From the NCBI GenBank assembly GCA_005765155.1, contig VCCP01000007.1:1815501-1879500 (forward strand): a stretch of DNA of 64,000 nt. Reading direction: 5' to 3'. This stretch comes from Zelopaecilomyces penicillatus (taxonomy: Eukaryota > Ascomycota > Sordariomycetes > Hypocreales > Pseudodiploosporaceae). The position numbers and the translations under genes are program-made. Below are positions 1 to 12,930 of this stretch, piece after piece. Under the pieces are notes generated by a model that was given only the letters and a program-made list of their open reading frames with translations, had not been told where the DNA came from and did no database searches. Each line of letters opens with the position of its first letter. Within the stretch, counting starts at the first letter, position 1.

Positions 1-3000
1 CCAAGCCGCTTGGCATATCACATCACCGGCCTAATGAATCCAACATAACCAGAGCGATCCCGCCCTTTTCATCAAGGTAAGACAAGCCCTCCAGGTCAGC
101 CCCCGGCTACCGCTTGGCTCTTGGCCTCTTGGCACACGAGCTAACAAGAAAAAAAAACACACGGGCTGGAGGAGCCATTTGGGATTGGGATTATTTCACA
201 CACTTTCACCACGTATTAATTGGAGACTCGGGCTCCATGCGCCCAATCGCTGCGAGTCCTTCCCGTGCGCTAAGTGTTGTTACATTCCTCCCCCCCGTTT
301 AATTGGATTAGGATCAAGTAATTAGTGAGGAGCGCATTTCACTCTGGTCTTGGCTCATCTGCCTTTACTATGTAGGCCAAGACAAAAAAAGCCAACAAAA
401 TACACACAATAAAAGCACTGGCCCTGTTTTTTTTGGCACAAGGAAGCCAAGAGGCGATCAGGCTGGTGTGTGATATCTGTGGCGTCCACAGATGTGAAAG
501 GCGGGCATTGATTGGAGAGGTTCATCTGGTGAATTTTATTTTAGAGGTGGCGTGCAGAATGCTGCCCATCGTGAGTTCATCCATCCTTCAGCAATTCCTG
601 CGCGATTGTTGGTCGAGAAGGCCGGGAGACATTGATGGCTGCTTGAGATGGAACAGCCTCGTTCCCGCCACTGCAGTCAGTGGCCCCGAGTTTCTTTATA
701 TACCTAATAAAAGCACATTCTATTTTCGAAACAGTTCCAGCAGTTTTGTTACGGAGTTACACATATTAATAACCCCACGCTTGTTTTGCGACGGGTAAAA
801 AACGTGGTGCCTTGGCTGTCAGTAAGGCTTCGGATCCGGGGAATTTGACCTCTGGATGACCCGACTTGCGCTACCAACAGAGCGGGTTTTTGACATGTTG
901 CGCCCTTGACGTTAGTTTGCCCATTTGGGGAGGCTCTCAGCCTGTCATGTATCCCTTCTAGGCTGGTTTCTGGAAAGTGCCGAAGTAGAGTAGGATTCTT
1001 GGTTTGGGGAGTGCATTTAATAACCCACCTTTGGCGTTGAACGCCAGTGCTTGAACGTGTCTTTGCCTGTTAGTGATGTAACCAGTTGTTAGAGATCGAT
1101 TTAGATTGTTTGTGTCGCTGACCATGTTCGTGTCTTATTCTCGCTGTGTATTTGTTGAGTGTTATATAGCGCATGCCTCGGGAGTGACATGGCTGCATTT
1201 TTAGATTCAAGATTGATCGCCCTCCACGACGTTGAATGTGGCTCATTTATCGTACATTTTATCGTACATTTCTAAAGTCAAATATTGCATTTTATAGCTC
1301 ACTTGATGTCTATATCGCTCAACAATTTCTGGAAGTAGAAATACGCTTCGATAGTTAAGAGCATGTGAAATAATGTATACTCGCAGGAAGGAAGAGCTTA
1401 CAATAGCATTGCCTGACAAGCGAGTGACATCTACCCCACGAGCGCAAGATATAGAGCTTTCAATGAACCAAGGCATATGAACTTCGGAAAATGCTATAAT
1501 TGTGAATTTCGGAAGGCTGTAAATTCCATATTTTTGTAATCGCGTCCGTAGTGTGGCCGTGTTGGTGGGCAAGCCATGTTTGGACATGTTTGTAGCAGCC
1601 AACCAAAAAAAGCTATTATTCGTCAAGTTAGAATGTTTCTGTCACTACAGGCACTCTTCAACGTGTCATTCGGCATAATTAGAGTCTATGTCGAGCTTTT
1701 TTGCTGTCGCAAAGTCAACAAATCACGACACTGTGTTCACAAAGTCTTTCAAGAGGATGGTCCTCTCGTTGAGATCAACCCCATAATTAGTCGTTAAACC
1801 GCGTGGGGATGAGAAGCACTACTCAAAGGTAATGAGAATTGCTGCTACCTCGGAGGACACTATGTCAAACCCAAGAAGAATCACCGCTTCTTTAATACAG
1901 TAGCTTGGGTTGTGAGAGTAGTCTTGTCTGGCTAGGAAAATGGATTCGGGGATGTTGGCATGTTCTCTAAAGATGGCTTACGAATTCAGATTCTAGCTCC
2001 GTTCGCAGTTCATGTTTGGCACTTACAAATACAGCTTGCAAGTAGAAATGGCCATGTCTCGTTTAGAGGAAGCGATGCACCAAGTTCCTCCAAACCCAAG
2101 AGTCACAACGACTTTGTCCCGTGGATTGCTTAAAACGCTGATTCTTCGACAATATCAAGCCGGTATGAAGAAAAGGTTGTCCGACGAGTGTTGGTTAGAC
2201 AGCCTTGTGTGTCATTTTCATATCATGATGTTATCCATCCTTTTCGCACCGTCTACAAATAACCCCAAGGATGATAGTTAGCCAGATATCACCTCAACCT
2301 TGAGCATCTCATTCGTAATGTCAGGCAACGGTCGAAGCTTGCTGTGAGAATGATCCTATATAAGACCCAAGCCCCGTTTGTTTAGTAATAGGCCCAAACC
2401 AGGCTATTACTTGTCATGTTCGAGTACACATCTCCTGTATTGGAACTTGTCGTTGATTGGTCCATGCAAATCACTCAATTATTGGCAACGTTTGGGAAAG
2501 TGGAAATAATGATACGATGAAGGAGAGACATATCGCCTTGTTCATCTTCTTAGTAGAGTTAGTTTGTATCGTTACTGACGGAGAATCCTCCTCGATGCTG
2601 CGTATCACTGCCACTGGGAAATCATTAAGTTGTGAAGTCTCCGATGACGATGATGTCCTTCAAACGTATCACTATGCATTAGAAAGACAACAGCAAGCAA
2701 AATCAGTAATAAGAATTAGCTACGTCCTAATAAATGCTCTGGGACGTTGCGCGATGAATTAAATACTTTGAACCAACCAGGCTGCTGATTCAGTCATCTC
2801 AAAGAGCCCCTCACCTTCACGATGTCGCGCTCAAATGTCATGGCCAACATTATAATTGGAGACATTGATAGCCGCGTCGCCTCTGGTCCGCCTCATGCGT
2901 ACTTCAGGATCTAAATCTCTCAAAAGGTATCCTCCTCAGTATGTCCTGATCTGCTCCGTCGAGTAGTAATTATTGGAAATGTGCTCAACTGCATTTTCCA

Positions 3001-4341
3001 GAACAACATGCATGGCCCAGATTGTGAATGCACTTCACTCCCAAGAGACAATTACAAACGTGGCCATGCTCGCTCTCATGCAGGTCCCAAGGGGGGCCAG
3101 ACATCAAAAGGTGCGACAGATCCACTCAAATCGGAGCTAAATATCCAAGAAACGTTGTTCATTTTGGTGGATACAGGAATACGATGTTTGCAAAGCGAGA
3201 GTGACTGACTGGAATGATGACAGGCGCTTTTTAATCCTTATCAACCGCCAAAACAATTTGGACCCGAGTGGGATCCCAAGCCCATCCAGCCAACGACGTC
3301 AAAACATCATCGTCATTTCACACAGTGACCTCGCCTTGCAGAGCGCATACATACGTAGGGCCGGGTCCAACCGAGACAATGGCTTTGTACGGAGTCAAGT
3401 GGGTGTACTATATGTACAATATGCGGCTCGGGGGGGTGCAGGGCAATTTGCCGAGATGAACTGGCGTCGAATCGGACACTTTTATTCTGGCTTGGTAATT
3501 CAGGGCAGCTCGTGTGGCGTATGGGTCAGTCGGCCCTTGGGATGACGAGAGTTTGCCCTAGCTCTCCTGATGTTTGTTTCCTTTGGGCCCTGAACTGAAC
3601 GCGTTTCTCTCACATACCTAGGCGAGAACAAAGATTTCATGGAGAGAGGAATGGACCGGGAGCACAGTTGGGTTGCATCCAAAGATTTTACCCCTGAATA
3701 TGGTTCAAGGTCACTAAACTGGCAGAACTGCTGTGTTTTCGGTCCGCCCAACTGGAAATAAGCTAGAGCCAACAGGGGCGTCTGTGCGGCATTCATCTCG
3801 GGACCCCATACTGCCGAGGCGCATCTAGTCCGTTTGTGGTTCGTGACAGGATGCTTATCAATCTAGACGTGTTATCAATCAGTCTGATCGCAGGTGCCTG
3901 TACTGAATGATCAAGAATGATGTGAGCCCAAATGCGCCGAACTGGGTGGGTCAATAATGGGCCCTGTGAGTGTCTTGCTGAAATCGCAATGTGTGTAATA
4001 TGTTCCACCTGCACATGTGATTTGAGTTGCGCTTGGACAATCAAATTGATCCAAAATGATACACATAAGAGAAGCATCACGGTATGGGTTCTACAACTGG
4101 CACAATATATCACGGAGACTTAATTTTTCAAAGTATTTTATATTGCAATCGACTCGGTGATCGTGCATAATTGTGGTATATTCATTTTGGATTACATCTC
4201 CTTAGATCGTCTATCAAATCATGTAGACGTATAACCCCCTTTTGCCCTGACGTTTACCATGCGCGGCGAATAGCCTCCCAATGGACCCATTTTGAGCTTA
4301 CAGAAAGCGAAACGAATTATGATTACATATTGTTGCGTAAT
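1..4341. other. Intergenic stretch, no gene seen
   Basis: Open frames here are short, overlap on both strands, and show no recognisable domain, signal peptide or splice-linked pattern. Composition is moderately AT-rich in parts (for example 1230-1700 and 4100-4340). I read it as non-coding or as remains too old to recognise. The 3' end of the ferritin-like gene closes it on the right. Confidence 0.6.
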
Positions 4342-5357
4342 TTAAGAGGAGATCTGATAGACAATTGTTAGCATTGATAGATTCAACGAGTTCCAGGTAA
4401 TCTTACCTCAAGAATGGCGGGGCCGGCAACGACGGTGTCATCGCTGACACCAGTGTTGCAGTTGGTGAAGACAACATAGGTCTGGCCAGCGAATCCCTTG
4501 GGGATGGTGATCTGGTATCCGTCCTTGCCGACGAGGACGGGGACGTAGACGGGGCCGGTGACGGCGATGAAAGCAGCGTAGATCTTGCTACCAGCCTTAA
4601 CCTTCTTGATGCCAGCCTGTAAATTTCATGTTAGTATAAGCTAGGGACGGATTATGCTAATGGATTGGGAAAGACGTACAGGAGCCTTGAGGACAACGGT
4701 GGAACCGGTCTTCAATGTGCCGGTGGTGTGGACAACGAGCTTGGGGAAAGCCTTGACGGGCAGAGCGGGGTTCTCCTTGGGGCAGGACTTGATGAACTGC
4801 GAGGCCAGGGAGAAGACCTCGTTGAGGCCGAGAGGAGCATCAAAGGCCTGAGGGAAGGGAACCTGCTTCTGGGCAGCCCGGATGTAAGAGGAGTGGCGAG
4901 CCTCGACGGTGAGGATGGAGCCAGCGGCGGTGAGGTAGGCCTTGTTCATGATGGAGGCAGCAGCGCCGAGGTAGGCGGACACACCAACACCCTCGAGGAT
5001 GGAGGCAGTGGCAACAAAGCTCTTGACATCAGTGACACCGAAGTCGTAGACACACTCGGCGACGGGAGTGACCTTGGCGCCCTTGAGAGCGGTGGTCAGG
5101 AAGCTGACGTGGGTGGTCTCGTCCTCGGAAACCTTCTGGACGTTGCTGTAGAAGGTGGCATCGAATCCGGCGTTGGCGAAGTCGGCCTTGGAGAAGCGCT
5201 TAAGACCATCGCGGTAGAACTTGTCCTCGAGGTGCTCAAGGGTCAGGGCGTAGTTCAGGATATCGCCATCATTGATAGCAGGAGTCTTCTCGACAGGAGC
5301 GGCAGTAGCGAAGCCAGCGGCGGCGACGAGCGCAATGGTAGCCTGAGAGAAATGCAT
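4342..5357 (-). CDS. Secreted ferritin-like domain protein (Rds1 type)
   Basis: Predicted three-exon gene of 299 residues: exons 5357-4680, 4616-4407 and 4353-4342. Introns of 63 and 53 bp have GT/AG ends and CTAAC/GCTAAC branch sites, and the last exon adds only Ile-Ser-Ser before the stop. The start is followed by a clear signal peptide (residues 1-20, hydrophobic and Ala-rich, ending ATAAP). Residues about 30-175 match the ferritin-like family of fungal Rds1 proteins. Candidate di-metal ligands are in place: E41/E44, E80xxH83, E122 and E152xxH155. The C-terminal part (about 205-296) is beta-rich with no recognised domain. The family includes stress- and nutrient-responsive Rds1 of fission yeast; its biochemical role is unclear. 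Strong codon bias (C/G-ending codons) suggests high expression. Extracellular or cell-surface location is inferred from the signal peptide. Confidence 0.9.
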
Positions 5358-6856
5358 TATGAAGGTATTATTAGATAATAAGTGATGATATAGATGATAT
5401 TAGAGTATATTGTAAAGTATTAGAGAGAGTGTGGGAGGAGTATCAATGGGATGGATGAGAGATGAGGAATGCACAATGAGACGAGAGCAGTCATGCTATA
5501 TACTTCTATCTAAGGCCCTGCTCGTACTTTTTCCAATTGCATGCTTTTTTGTTTACCAACACCGGATCTCCATCTTCCCATGCACTGGTCTCCAATTCCC
5601 ACCTTACCTTACAGTTTCCCACACCCACCCGTCCGCCGACACGAGGAGGATGATCGGGGGGGGTGTGGCAGAGGAAGACGACAGCCCCCCCCTTCACAGG
5701 GCGCGGGGAGACGGGGAGGAGCTTCGATGACTTTGCCGTGGGCGAAGCACCTAAAAAGTTACTTGTTTAGGTGCGTGAGAGTCCATGGGCATGCATGGGG
5801 TGCATCCCGCTTGTTCCCCATTTCCCAGCCCGGTAGAAAGAGTCCGGCAGAACATGGTGAAGGCGATGACGCTAAGAAAGGGAAACAAAACATGACAAAA
5901 CAAAACAAAACATTTGGTTTTACCGGGTCCCAGGTCTGGTCTGCCCTTGCTGCAGGCTACCCAATACACCTGCACCTAATCCAGTAATCTAGTGGTATGT
6001 ACCGGCGGAGATGCGGGAGAGAGAGGAGGCAAATACCTACTACATGTAGTACACCAAGAAAAAGGGATCAGAGAAAAAAAAAGAGGCCCGACTTACATGG
6101 CCAATCTCCCCAAAGTGAACGGGACATGTCTCTTCCGGGCGGCACTACACCTAAAATAAGATAAAAAGCCAGCTAGAGCAAAGGGAGGGGGTCTTCCCAA
6201 GCGGCTGAGAGGAATCTCGGCCCAGGCGGTTGCCGGCGCTACGGATGCACTCCACACGCTTCCTGGAGCCCTGTAAAAGGTGAAAGGTGTGCTGATTGAT
6301 TGATTGAGTGGCCTACCTATCCACTGGAACCTTGCGGTTGGGAGCTTGGGCTGCTCACTTACATGGTGAAATTACCGAGTGCTGTGTGCTGTTCAGTTGG
6401 TTAAACTGAACTTCACATTGAAATGTACATGTGATTGCTGTACATACAGACACAGTACGCAGTCATAAGAGTCAATGTATGTACGTGATCTGTTGCCGTT
6501 CTGCAGCGGGCGTAGGGACTCAGCTGCGTGTATCACATCGTGTAATAATGTCTTTGTTTGTCCATGCATCACATTGATGCCTGCTGCGTGGCGAATACCA
6601 GGGTAGGTGTAAATTCTCCAGATTATTATTTCAATTCACCATTGACCTATCTACACCTGTCAGTTTGGGTCTTGTCAATTTAGGTAATTAGTTACAACCG
6701 ATCGATCCATGGGCCGGGGTTTCTGACAACGGATGGCGTCAGATCTCGGCTCTGACACTATCCGGGACAGCCTTTTAGGTATATGTACATTAATATATAC
6801 CCACGTATCCACCTACATGGAGTTAAGATGGTTTGGGGGCAAGGCTGTGAAAATCA

Positions 6857-6877
6857 GTGAGTGAGTGAGTGAGTGAG
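6857..6877. repeat. (GTGA)5 microsatellite
   Basis: Five uninterrupted GTGA units in non-coding DNA. Confidence 0.9.
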
Positions 6878-7273
6878 GCCGTGCAGCAGCAAAGTCGCCG
6901 CTTCGTCACGGCAATCACAGTCATGACACCATGAGACCCCCCCAAGCAAGTCTCAGTAGCACACCTGTGTTTGTTCAACTCCCGGTGATGTGCGGGCAGC
7001 GATCGAAGCTGCTCGCTCGGTCGTATTCGTACATGATGCACTACATGGTAGGTAGGTAAGGTGATGGGGGACCGTGATGGGTAGTTGAGCAATGCCACTC
7101 TTCCAGCTTGGGCAGTGGTTATCTGACAGTCATTCATTGCTTATGGCCAGGGGATATGACCCCCAAGTAGGCAACAGCCATATATCATCAACATGCTCAG
7201 CCTGTGTAATCCAACGGGCATCAATCTCATCAAGCAATAGGTACTAAAAATAAAAACAAAGACCCGTTTCTGT

Positions 7274-7304
7274 ACAAACAAACAAACAAACAAACAAACA
7301 AACA
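7274..7304. repeat. (AAAC)n microsatellite
   Basis: About seven AAAC units in a row in the region between the ferritin-like gene and RPA12. Confidence 0.9.
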
Positions 7305-8708
7305 CCCACAACGCCGTCGGCAGAAGCTCCGCAACTCAGTCAGTAGCATTCAAAACCCCCTCTCCTAAAAACATCTCATCTCAATCTTATCTTTTGATCC
7401 TAAAGGCTGACAGGGCTTGACGCCAAAAAAACGCCGCCGCCATGCCTACGAACCCACAAGCCTTGCGCATCCGGCCCAAAGTCAATTCTGTACCTGATGG
7501 TTGCGTTAATTAAAATCCCAAGTACGAAGCAACACATCCCTCCCTCCTTAAAGTCTAAGCTATAATCGCCGGGATCCCGCAGGAGAAAGTGCAGCCAAGC
7601 TCCTCCTGGCAGCGGCGCCCAAGACATAGGGGGAGAGGGGGACTCGATCCTTTTTTGTTTTGTTCTGTGTTAGTCCCCCGCATAAACTCGGACGTACGAG
7701 CGAGGGCCGCTGTATCGTGCTCTTCGGCACAGGCTCGGCTCTTGAAAGCCTTCTCCGCGATTGTAGGTATGTATGTTTGTATATACGTAGTATATTGTGT
7801 CATGGATGAGTGATGAGACTCACAGCACGGGCTGTCGGGATGGAAAGATCGTTGGATGTTCACACCTACCCTCCACCTGTGGTCAGGTGAAAGAATTGAA
7901 CCATGTTGGTGAGTTTGTACTCCGCAATGATCAACATTGTATGACGGGTTTGTTGTAACCGACATAACTGCCAAGAATGGTGCGCGGTGACTCGGTGAGA
8001 AGGGTGTATGAGAATAGGTGTGGATTGGCATCAAATATTGCAGATCTTGATGAACCCTTGCTACGCTTCACACGAATTGAACGTAGAAAGCTACCCAAGA
8101 CAGATTGAGTATGGACACATCATAGTTAGCTTGAAAGTTCAGGGGCAATACCAGGAATAAACTCTTCCAAAGCCACCCCGTACAACGTCACCCACACACA
8201 TAATCTGTTCTAGGGTGGGTTGAGTTGGTCAGCTCATCGAAAAATACAACATCACAAACCCAGCTCTGCACTCGCATGTTGAAGGTCCTAACAGTGAAAA
8301 AGACAATCAGTTGATTATGTCCAATGTCTATTGTTCTATTTGAAAAGCGTTGTGAATACAACAGCTGAAACGACAGCATAACGCCTGTAATTGGATTAAC
8401 ATGGATATCTCAACCATCACCTTTTCCGGTAATCAAAACATCCTGACGCCCCTTTATGTCAACAAAAACAGATAATGCGTGGTATGTACGTCATCACGAG
8501 CCACACAGAGTGTCCTCGAGAGAGCATAAATAGCCCGAATGACGAAATAGCACTAACAAAATGCACCATGCATCGCTCGTCGAAAGATGCAGTACATTTA
8601 CGCTTAGTATAGCCTCATCATTTCCCTTCCACAGCAAACACACACCCATCCACCCAAGCCAAATCACATGGCAAGATGCTCACAAAAAAACATAGGCACC
8701 CCGCAAGC

Positions 8709-9268
8709 TTAATTGTTCTCACTCCATCTATCCCACTCTGTTAGCATTCTCCCAATCTCATTCCATATACACATCCCAACCGAGCCCCTGAGAGCTTAAT
8801 TGCACTTACCTAGCAGAACATGCAGGGCAATAGTAGAACATAGTGGAGCCCTCGTCTGCACCTCGCAGCTGGAGTGATGTGTACCTGACCTCCTTGGCCT
8901 GGCATTCGCGGCAGACGATGTCAATCTTGGACCAGGTGTCTGTAGACGCCAGTTTCTTGTCCGTTTGGACGGCGCTTCTCTTGTTGCGCAGCTCAGAGGG
9001 GAATTTATCAGTGGATGAGACGGTCACATTGTTGAGCTGCTTGTCTGTGATGAGATGTTGGTTAATAAACATGAGAAAAAAAAGAAGGAGCGTTGTTGCA
9101 AGATGACATGATCGTGAGGAGTCAGTCAAGGGTTGAATGATGGATGATCCAAAAATGGAAGAAAAACAACATACTCTCGTTGGTCTCCCCACAGCATTCG
9201 CAGTCCATCGCCCGGAGCTGCGAGATGGGCAGCAAATCGCCACAGACTGTGCAAAACTGGATCGCCAT
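8709..9268 (-). CDS. RPA12: DNA-directed RNA polymerase I subunit RPA12 (A12.2)
   Basis: Predicted three exons (9268-9175, 9044-8810, 8727-8709) give 115 residues, close to the roughly 125 of yeast A12.2. The 130-bp and 82-bp introns keep frame; the last exon encodes the terminal WSENN. The N-terminal zinc ribbon has C6xxC9 and a second pair in DCECCG. The C-terminal TFIIS-like ribbon has CRECQ, then LQLRGADEGST (the acidic Asp-Glu hairpin that reaches the polymerase active site in this family), then CPAC. In the family, A12.2 acts in RNA cleavage, termination and rDNA transcription in the nucleolus. Its upstream region is shared with the divergent spartin-like gene. Identification is firm because both zinc ribbons and the hairpin are present. 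Confidence 0.93.
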
Positions 9269-9981
9269 CTTCTTTTTATTTATATATATCTTTCAATTGC
9301 TGGAGAGGATGAATATTCAACCACTTATTTTTTCGACAGGGCACATGAGATTCCAATGGCGTAAAAAAAAATGAACCCCGAATGAGCGCGCGGCAGTGGG
9401 TTTCACTTGGCGCGCCACGATTACGCACGTGAAGTTATAAGCGTCAAGTGGGGTCGCAGAGTGTGGCACTGAAAGGGCCCAAATGTGCCAATGATGTCGC
9501 TTCCGCCACTGAAAAGCCCATACAGCCAACTTGAACACGCTACGGCGCTTCTAGAGCCAATCATGTGGGCGCACCGCCACATGAAAGCGTCATAGCCACA
9601 GTTCTTGGCGCTTGCCAAAATTGAATTGGGGGGGGGGGAGGTTCATTTAGGCTCATGCGCTTTGTGCAATACCGCAACCCGCGATAATTATTAACCAGAA
9701 ATCTTGATTCAAGGGTTGGCTGCTTGGCGCTTGGGTTGTGTCATCATCTGCTCACTTTCGACACGGGGGTTGGCTGGACCATTACCCCAACATTTCAGAA
9801 ACCCTTTTGTTGATTGAAACCCATTTCTTCCATCGCATCTTTTGGTTTCCGTCACACGCAGACGAGTTTAAAATCAACTCAACTCATTGTACTTTGCCTT
9901 ACGGTGGTGCTCACTGTTACACGTTACACACCCCGCTTGACCCCGCGTCATCACCGGTACGGCGTTTGGAGGCCGCTCAAC
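9269..9981. promoter_or_regulatory. Divergent promoter between RPA12 and the spartin-like gene
   Basis: The 713 bp separating the two start codons must hold both upstream regions. It contains a G10 run near 9629-9638 and several repeats of a CTTGGCGC-like motif (9408-9415, 9605-9612, 9724-9731). No convincing TATA box was seen on either side. The motif copies are an observation; a binding role is not shown. Confidence 0.45.
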
Positions 9982-11683
9982 ATGGCCTCGGGACACAATG
10001 TGCGGCCATTCATTCACTCTCCAGCTCCCTTTCACTTCGTTTAGTGTAGGCTCAAGAAACTAACATGCGTGGTCCGACGGCCAGGATCCAAAGCTGCTCT
10101 ACGCAATCGAGGGCATCAGCGCCTATCACATCGCTAATGGCTCCGAGCAGCCGCTGACCCCTTCTGGCCCGCAGACGCTGTCGCTGCTCATGGTGCCGAC
10201 GTCGTCTGGCTTCGCGGATCCCTCAGGCGTCGGCAACGGAGAGGAAGACTTCTACCTGCACCTCCATTTGCCCCCGGAGCTGGACCTCCCGCTCCCTGCC
10301 ACCACGCAGATCTATCACCAGCCATCACGGAGCTATCTGATTCCGCGATGGGATCTCGGCCCGGACAGCGGTGCCTTTACGCGTCTTGAGTTCCCCGCTG
10401 CTGGAACTAGAGCTGGTGTTCAGGAGGATATTGACACCTTTGAGACGATTCTCGCTCAGTGCACTGCGTTTTTGGAACGGGCGAGTGCTCCGGCCCCGAC
10501 AGAGAAATCGGGTAAGGCATCGCAGGCTGGCCAAGCAAAGGCGAGAGAGGCTGCTGGCGAGCAGCTGCCCGCGTATCACCCTGGCAATTTTGAGCCTGGT
10601 GAGGGTTACGTTCAGGGCAGCCGAAGCGGTGCGCCTGTAGGTGGTAGAATCGTGCTCGTTGATGAAGAAGATGGCAGTGTCATTGGCGAGCTTGGCGAGG
10701 GTTTCCATGTAGTGGAAGATGGAGGCGTTCGGCCAGGGTCAAAAGGTATTCCTAACACATGTTTATCTTAATTTATTCACAGCGTCTAACATACGTCAAC
10801 CCTAGATCCCGTTGAAATTACCTTGCCTTCCGATGGCAGCCAAAACATCAACGTCCAGCCAGCAGCGTACGACTACATTTCCGAGCGCGATTTGCACCCC
10901 GCCTTTCAAAAGTCAACCATCGTCTCCTCTGCTACCAAGGCATCGCGGCTGCTCATCACCACATCCGACTACGTCTCCAAGACGATGCAGTCGCAGGCCG
11001 ACAGCTTCACCCGCAGCACCAAGCCCGTTGCAAAACCCATGACGTTCACGCCCACAACACACGAGCATATCCGACGCATCAACCAGTTCTCGACCAAAGC
11101 TGCGGGGCTGTCCGCTGCAACAGTGGGCTCCATCACCAAGATTGCTCAGAACTTTGGCGCCAATGTCAGCAAGCGCAAGGACGGGCGGGCTAGGGGCTAC
11201 GATAAGGATGGAAATGTCATTGATAGCTACAAGCCTGGTGTGCTGAATAAGAGCCTGATGGCTTTTAACACGGTCGTTGATGGTATGGAGCACGCTGGCC
11301 GGACGCTTCTGACAAGTACCTCGTCGAGTGTGACCACCGTGGTTGGACATCGCTGGGGCGCGGAGGCAGGTGAGGTTTCGAGGAATTTGGGCGGCGGCTT
11401 TAAGAATGTCGGACTGGTTTATATCGATGTCACTGGTGTTTCTCGGCGCGCAATCCTCAAGAGTGTGGCCAAGGGCATGGTTGTCGGCAAGGTCAAGGGC
11501 GGAGGCCAGGTTATCGTTGGTGGCGGCGCCGACGGGGCTACCATTGTGGCGGAGGGAAGCAATGGTAATGGCAATGGCAGTGGGAGCGGCAGTGGAAATG
11601 GAAATGGAAGAGATGATCACATCATCTACGGAGACAACGCCAGCAGCTATTACGAGTCTAAAGGCAAGAAGCCAGCACCATGA
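9982..11683 (+). CDS. Spartin/senescence-domain protein
   Basis: Predicted three exons (9982-9999, 10085-10745, 10806-11683) encode 518 residues. The first exon holds only six codons. It is chosen because its GT donor joins in phase with the frame DPKLLYAIEGISAYH, the usual start of this fungal family. The 60-bp second intron restores phase exactly. The N-terminal half (about 60-110) carries the conserved block around EEDFYLHLHLPPELDLPLPATTQ and PRWDLGPDSGAFTR. Residues about 260-455 form the senescence/spartin-associated domain, with alternating small-residue and amphipathic stretches. The C-terminus is Gly/Asn/Ser-rich low complexity (about 470-500). Animal spartin acts at lipid droplets and endosomes; a membrane or lipid-droplet role here is inference. 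Donor GTGCGG of intron 1 is weak, so the first exon is the least certain part. Confidence 0.85.
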
Positions 11684-12491
11684 GGTTATGACGCTTGAAC
11701 ATGAAATGAATTTGAGTTACACGAGTTTGACTGTATTATACTTTCAGAGTATTGCTATTCACACATTAGACATTTTGCTGTTTACATAATTCTTCTAGCA
11801 CCAGTGGTCGAGGTGGTACTCACTTCTTACAGATTTGGAGGCATTTTTCTTTTAGTGATATCCTTAAGTGAAGTCATCTTTAAGATAACTCCCATTGGCG
11901 TTTCTGGAACCTTATTATTACGTCTGTTTTGGGTTTATATCAAAGCTTCGTTGCGTCCCTACCTTGGACAGGTTGCAAACTCTATTACTCCCTGATGAGG
12001 CAAGCAGAAGTTGTTGATACTGGTGGACTTTAAGTTCAAGAGAACTGTGTGTAAGCCCCAGTAATTGGAGTTGAGCATTGTGACTCGGGCGATGGAAAGC
12101 TCAGCTATGTGCCCTCTTCATAGTCACGGCATCACAAAACTGCGTTTAAATTAGGATATCCAAGTTTGGTTTGGAGGAGTGTGCTGGGAAAAAAATGACC
12201 TAACACGGACCGTGAGGCCTTAATGTGCAAGGCAATAATAAACTGCATTTCTCTTCTACCCTCTGGGCTGCAACATCTCCGAACGCCATCACGTGCCGAC
12301 GTGGAGCAGTTTCGCTGCACTCATCCCACTTGACCCGCCCAGCTTCTACCAAGCTCAACGTCACTCGCGAATATTGAGTTGCGCCGCAAACGCGCCCATG
12401 CCTCAACACACATTTTGGTTGCGTCAAGCCTCCGCCAGCCTCGAAACAAAATCTGAAGCCTGGCAGACTCAACCTTATTTCGCCCAGCGTC

Positions 12492-12497
12492 TATAAA
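12492..12497 (+). promoter_or_regulatory. TATA-like box upstream of GCP4
   Basis: TATAAA in a GC-rich setting about 440 bp before the GCP4 start codon and 250 bp before the small upstream ORF. Assignment as a core promoter is inference from motif and position. Confidence 0.35.
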
Positions 12498-12596
12498 GGG
12501 CCGGCCAGCCTTGCCCAGACCAACAGACTCTTGGGAATTGGCATGCATTCATCTTAGGTACGACATCAATCCTCAGTTTGCATATTCAGGACATCG

Positions 12597-12637
12597 CCAT
12601 CAACATCACCATCAACATCACCATCAACATCACCATC
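12597..12637. repeat. 12-bp CATCAACATCAC tandem repeat
   Basis: A little over three units of a CATCAACATCAC-type repeat in the presumed leader of GCP4. Confidence 0.85.
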
Positions 12638-12930
12638 TTGGTTGCCAGCTACCCAAGACTTACTATCACACTTTTTTCTCTAATATTTGTTACTACCATA
12701 ATTCTTGTCATCCCAATCCCCGCCAACACACCTCCTACTACAATGTGTTGCCGATTCGAGCTCATCGGGACTATACTGAACCTTTGCCATAGACGTAGCG
12801 ACAAACGCAAGGCCAAAAAGACCAAGAATCAGTATGTATAACCAGATCCGTTGCTTCGCAAGCTTTCACAGGCTTCGGAGGCCAACCTTCCCCCCCTCCC
12901 ATGTACTCGATGGCTAATTGCTCTCTAGTC

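Larger units (their letters stand above)
5358..8708. other. Intergenic stretch with simple repeats, no gene seen
   Basis: Upstream region of the ferritin-like gene and downstream region of RPA12. Open frames up to 159 codons exist, but they are antisense to one another and have no family resemblance. A GTGA microsatellite (6857-6877) and an AAAC microsatellite (7274-7304) are visible. The first several hundred bases upstream of 5357 are CT-rich on the minus strand, as expected for a promoter and leader of a well expressed fungal gene. Confidence 0.55.
11684..12930. other. Intergenic and GCP4 upstream region
   Basis: No gene with a recognisable product. A TATA-like TATAAA lies at 12492-12497. 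A 12-bp tandem repeat follows at 12597-12637, and then a small ATG frame (12743-12841, 32 codons) that could be an upstream ORF in the GCP4 leader. A canonical GTATGT donor sits inside that frame at 12832. Confidence 0.5.

Noticed and set aside
4665..5378. Long plus-strand open frame (237 codons) over the ferritin-like gene
   Set aside because: It is the antisense shadow of a gene with strong third-position G/C bias; its Gly/Glu-rich translation has no family resemblance.
7555..8034. Minus-strand 159-codon frame between the ferritin-like gene and RPA12
   Set aside because: Low-information Ser/His/Thr composition, no family pattern and no splice-linked neighbour frame.
10913..11620. Minus-strand 235-codon frame
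   Set aside because: Antisense to the spartin-domain exon, with no start context or domain.
12901..12930. GCP4 start at the upstream in-frame ATG (12901)
   Set aside because: The family N-terminus (M-L/I-H-E-x-L-L-x-L-S-G) begins exactly at the ATG at 12931; the extra ten residues have no counterpart.
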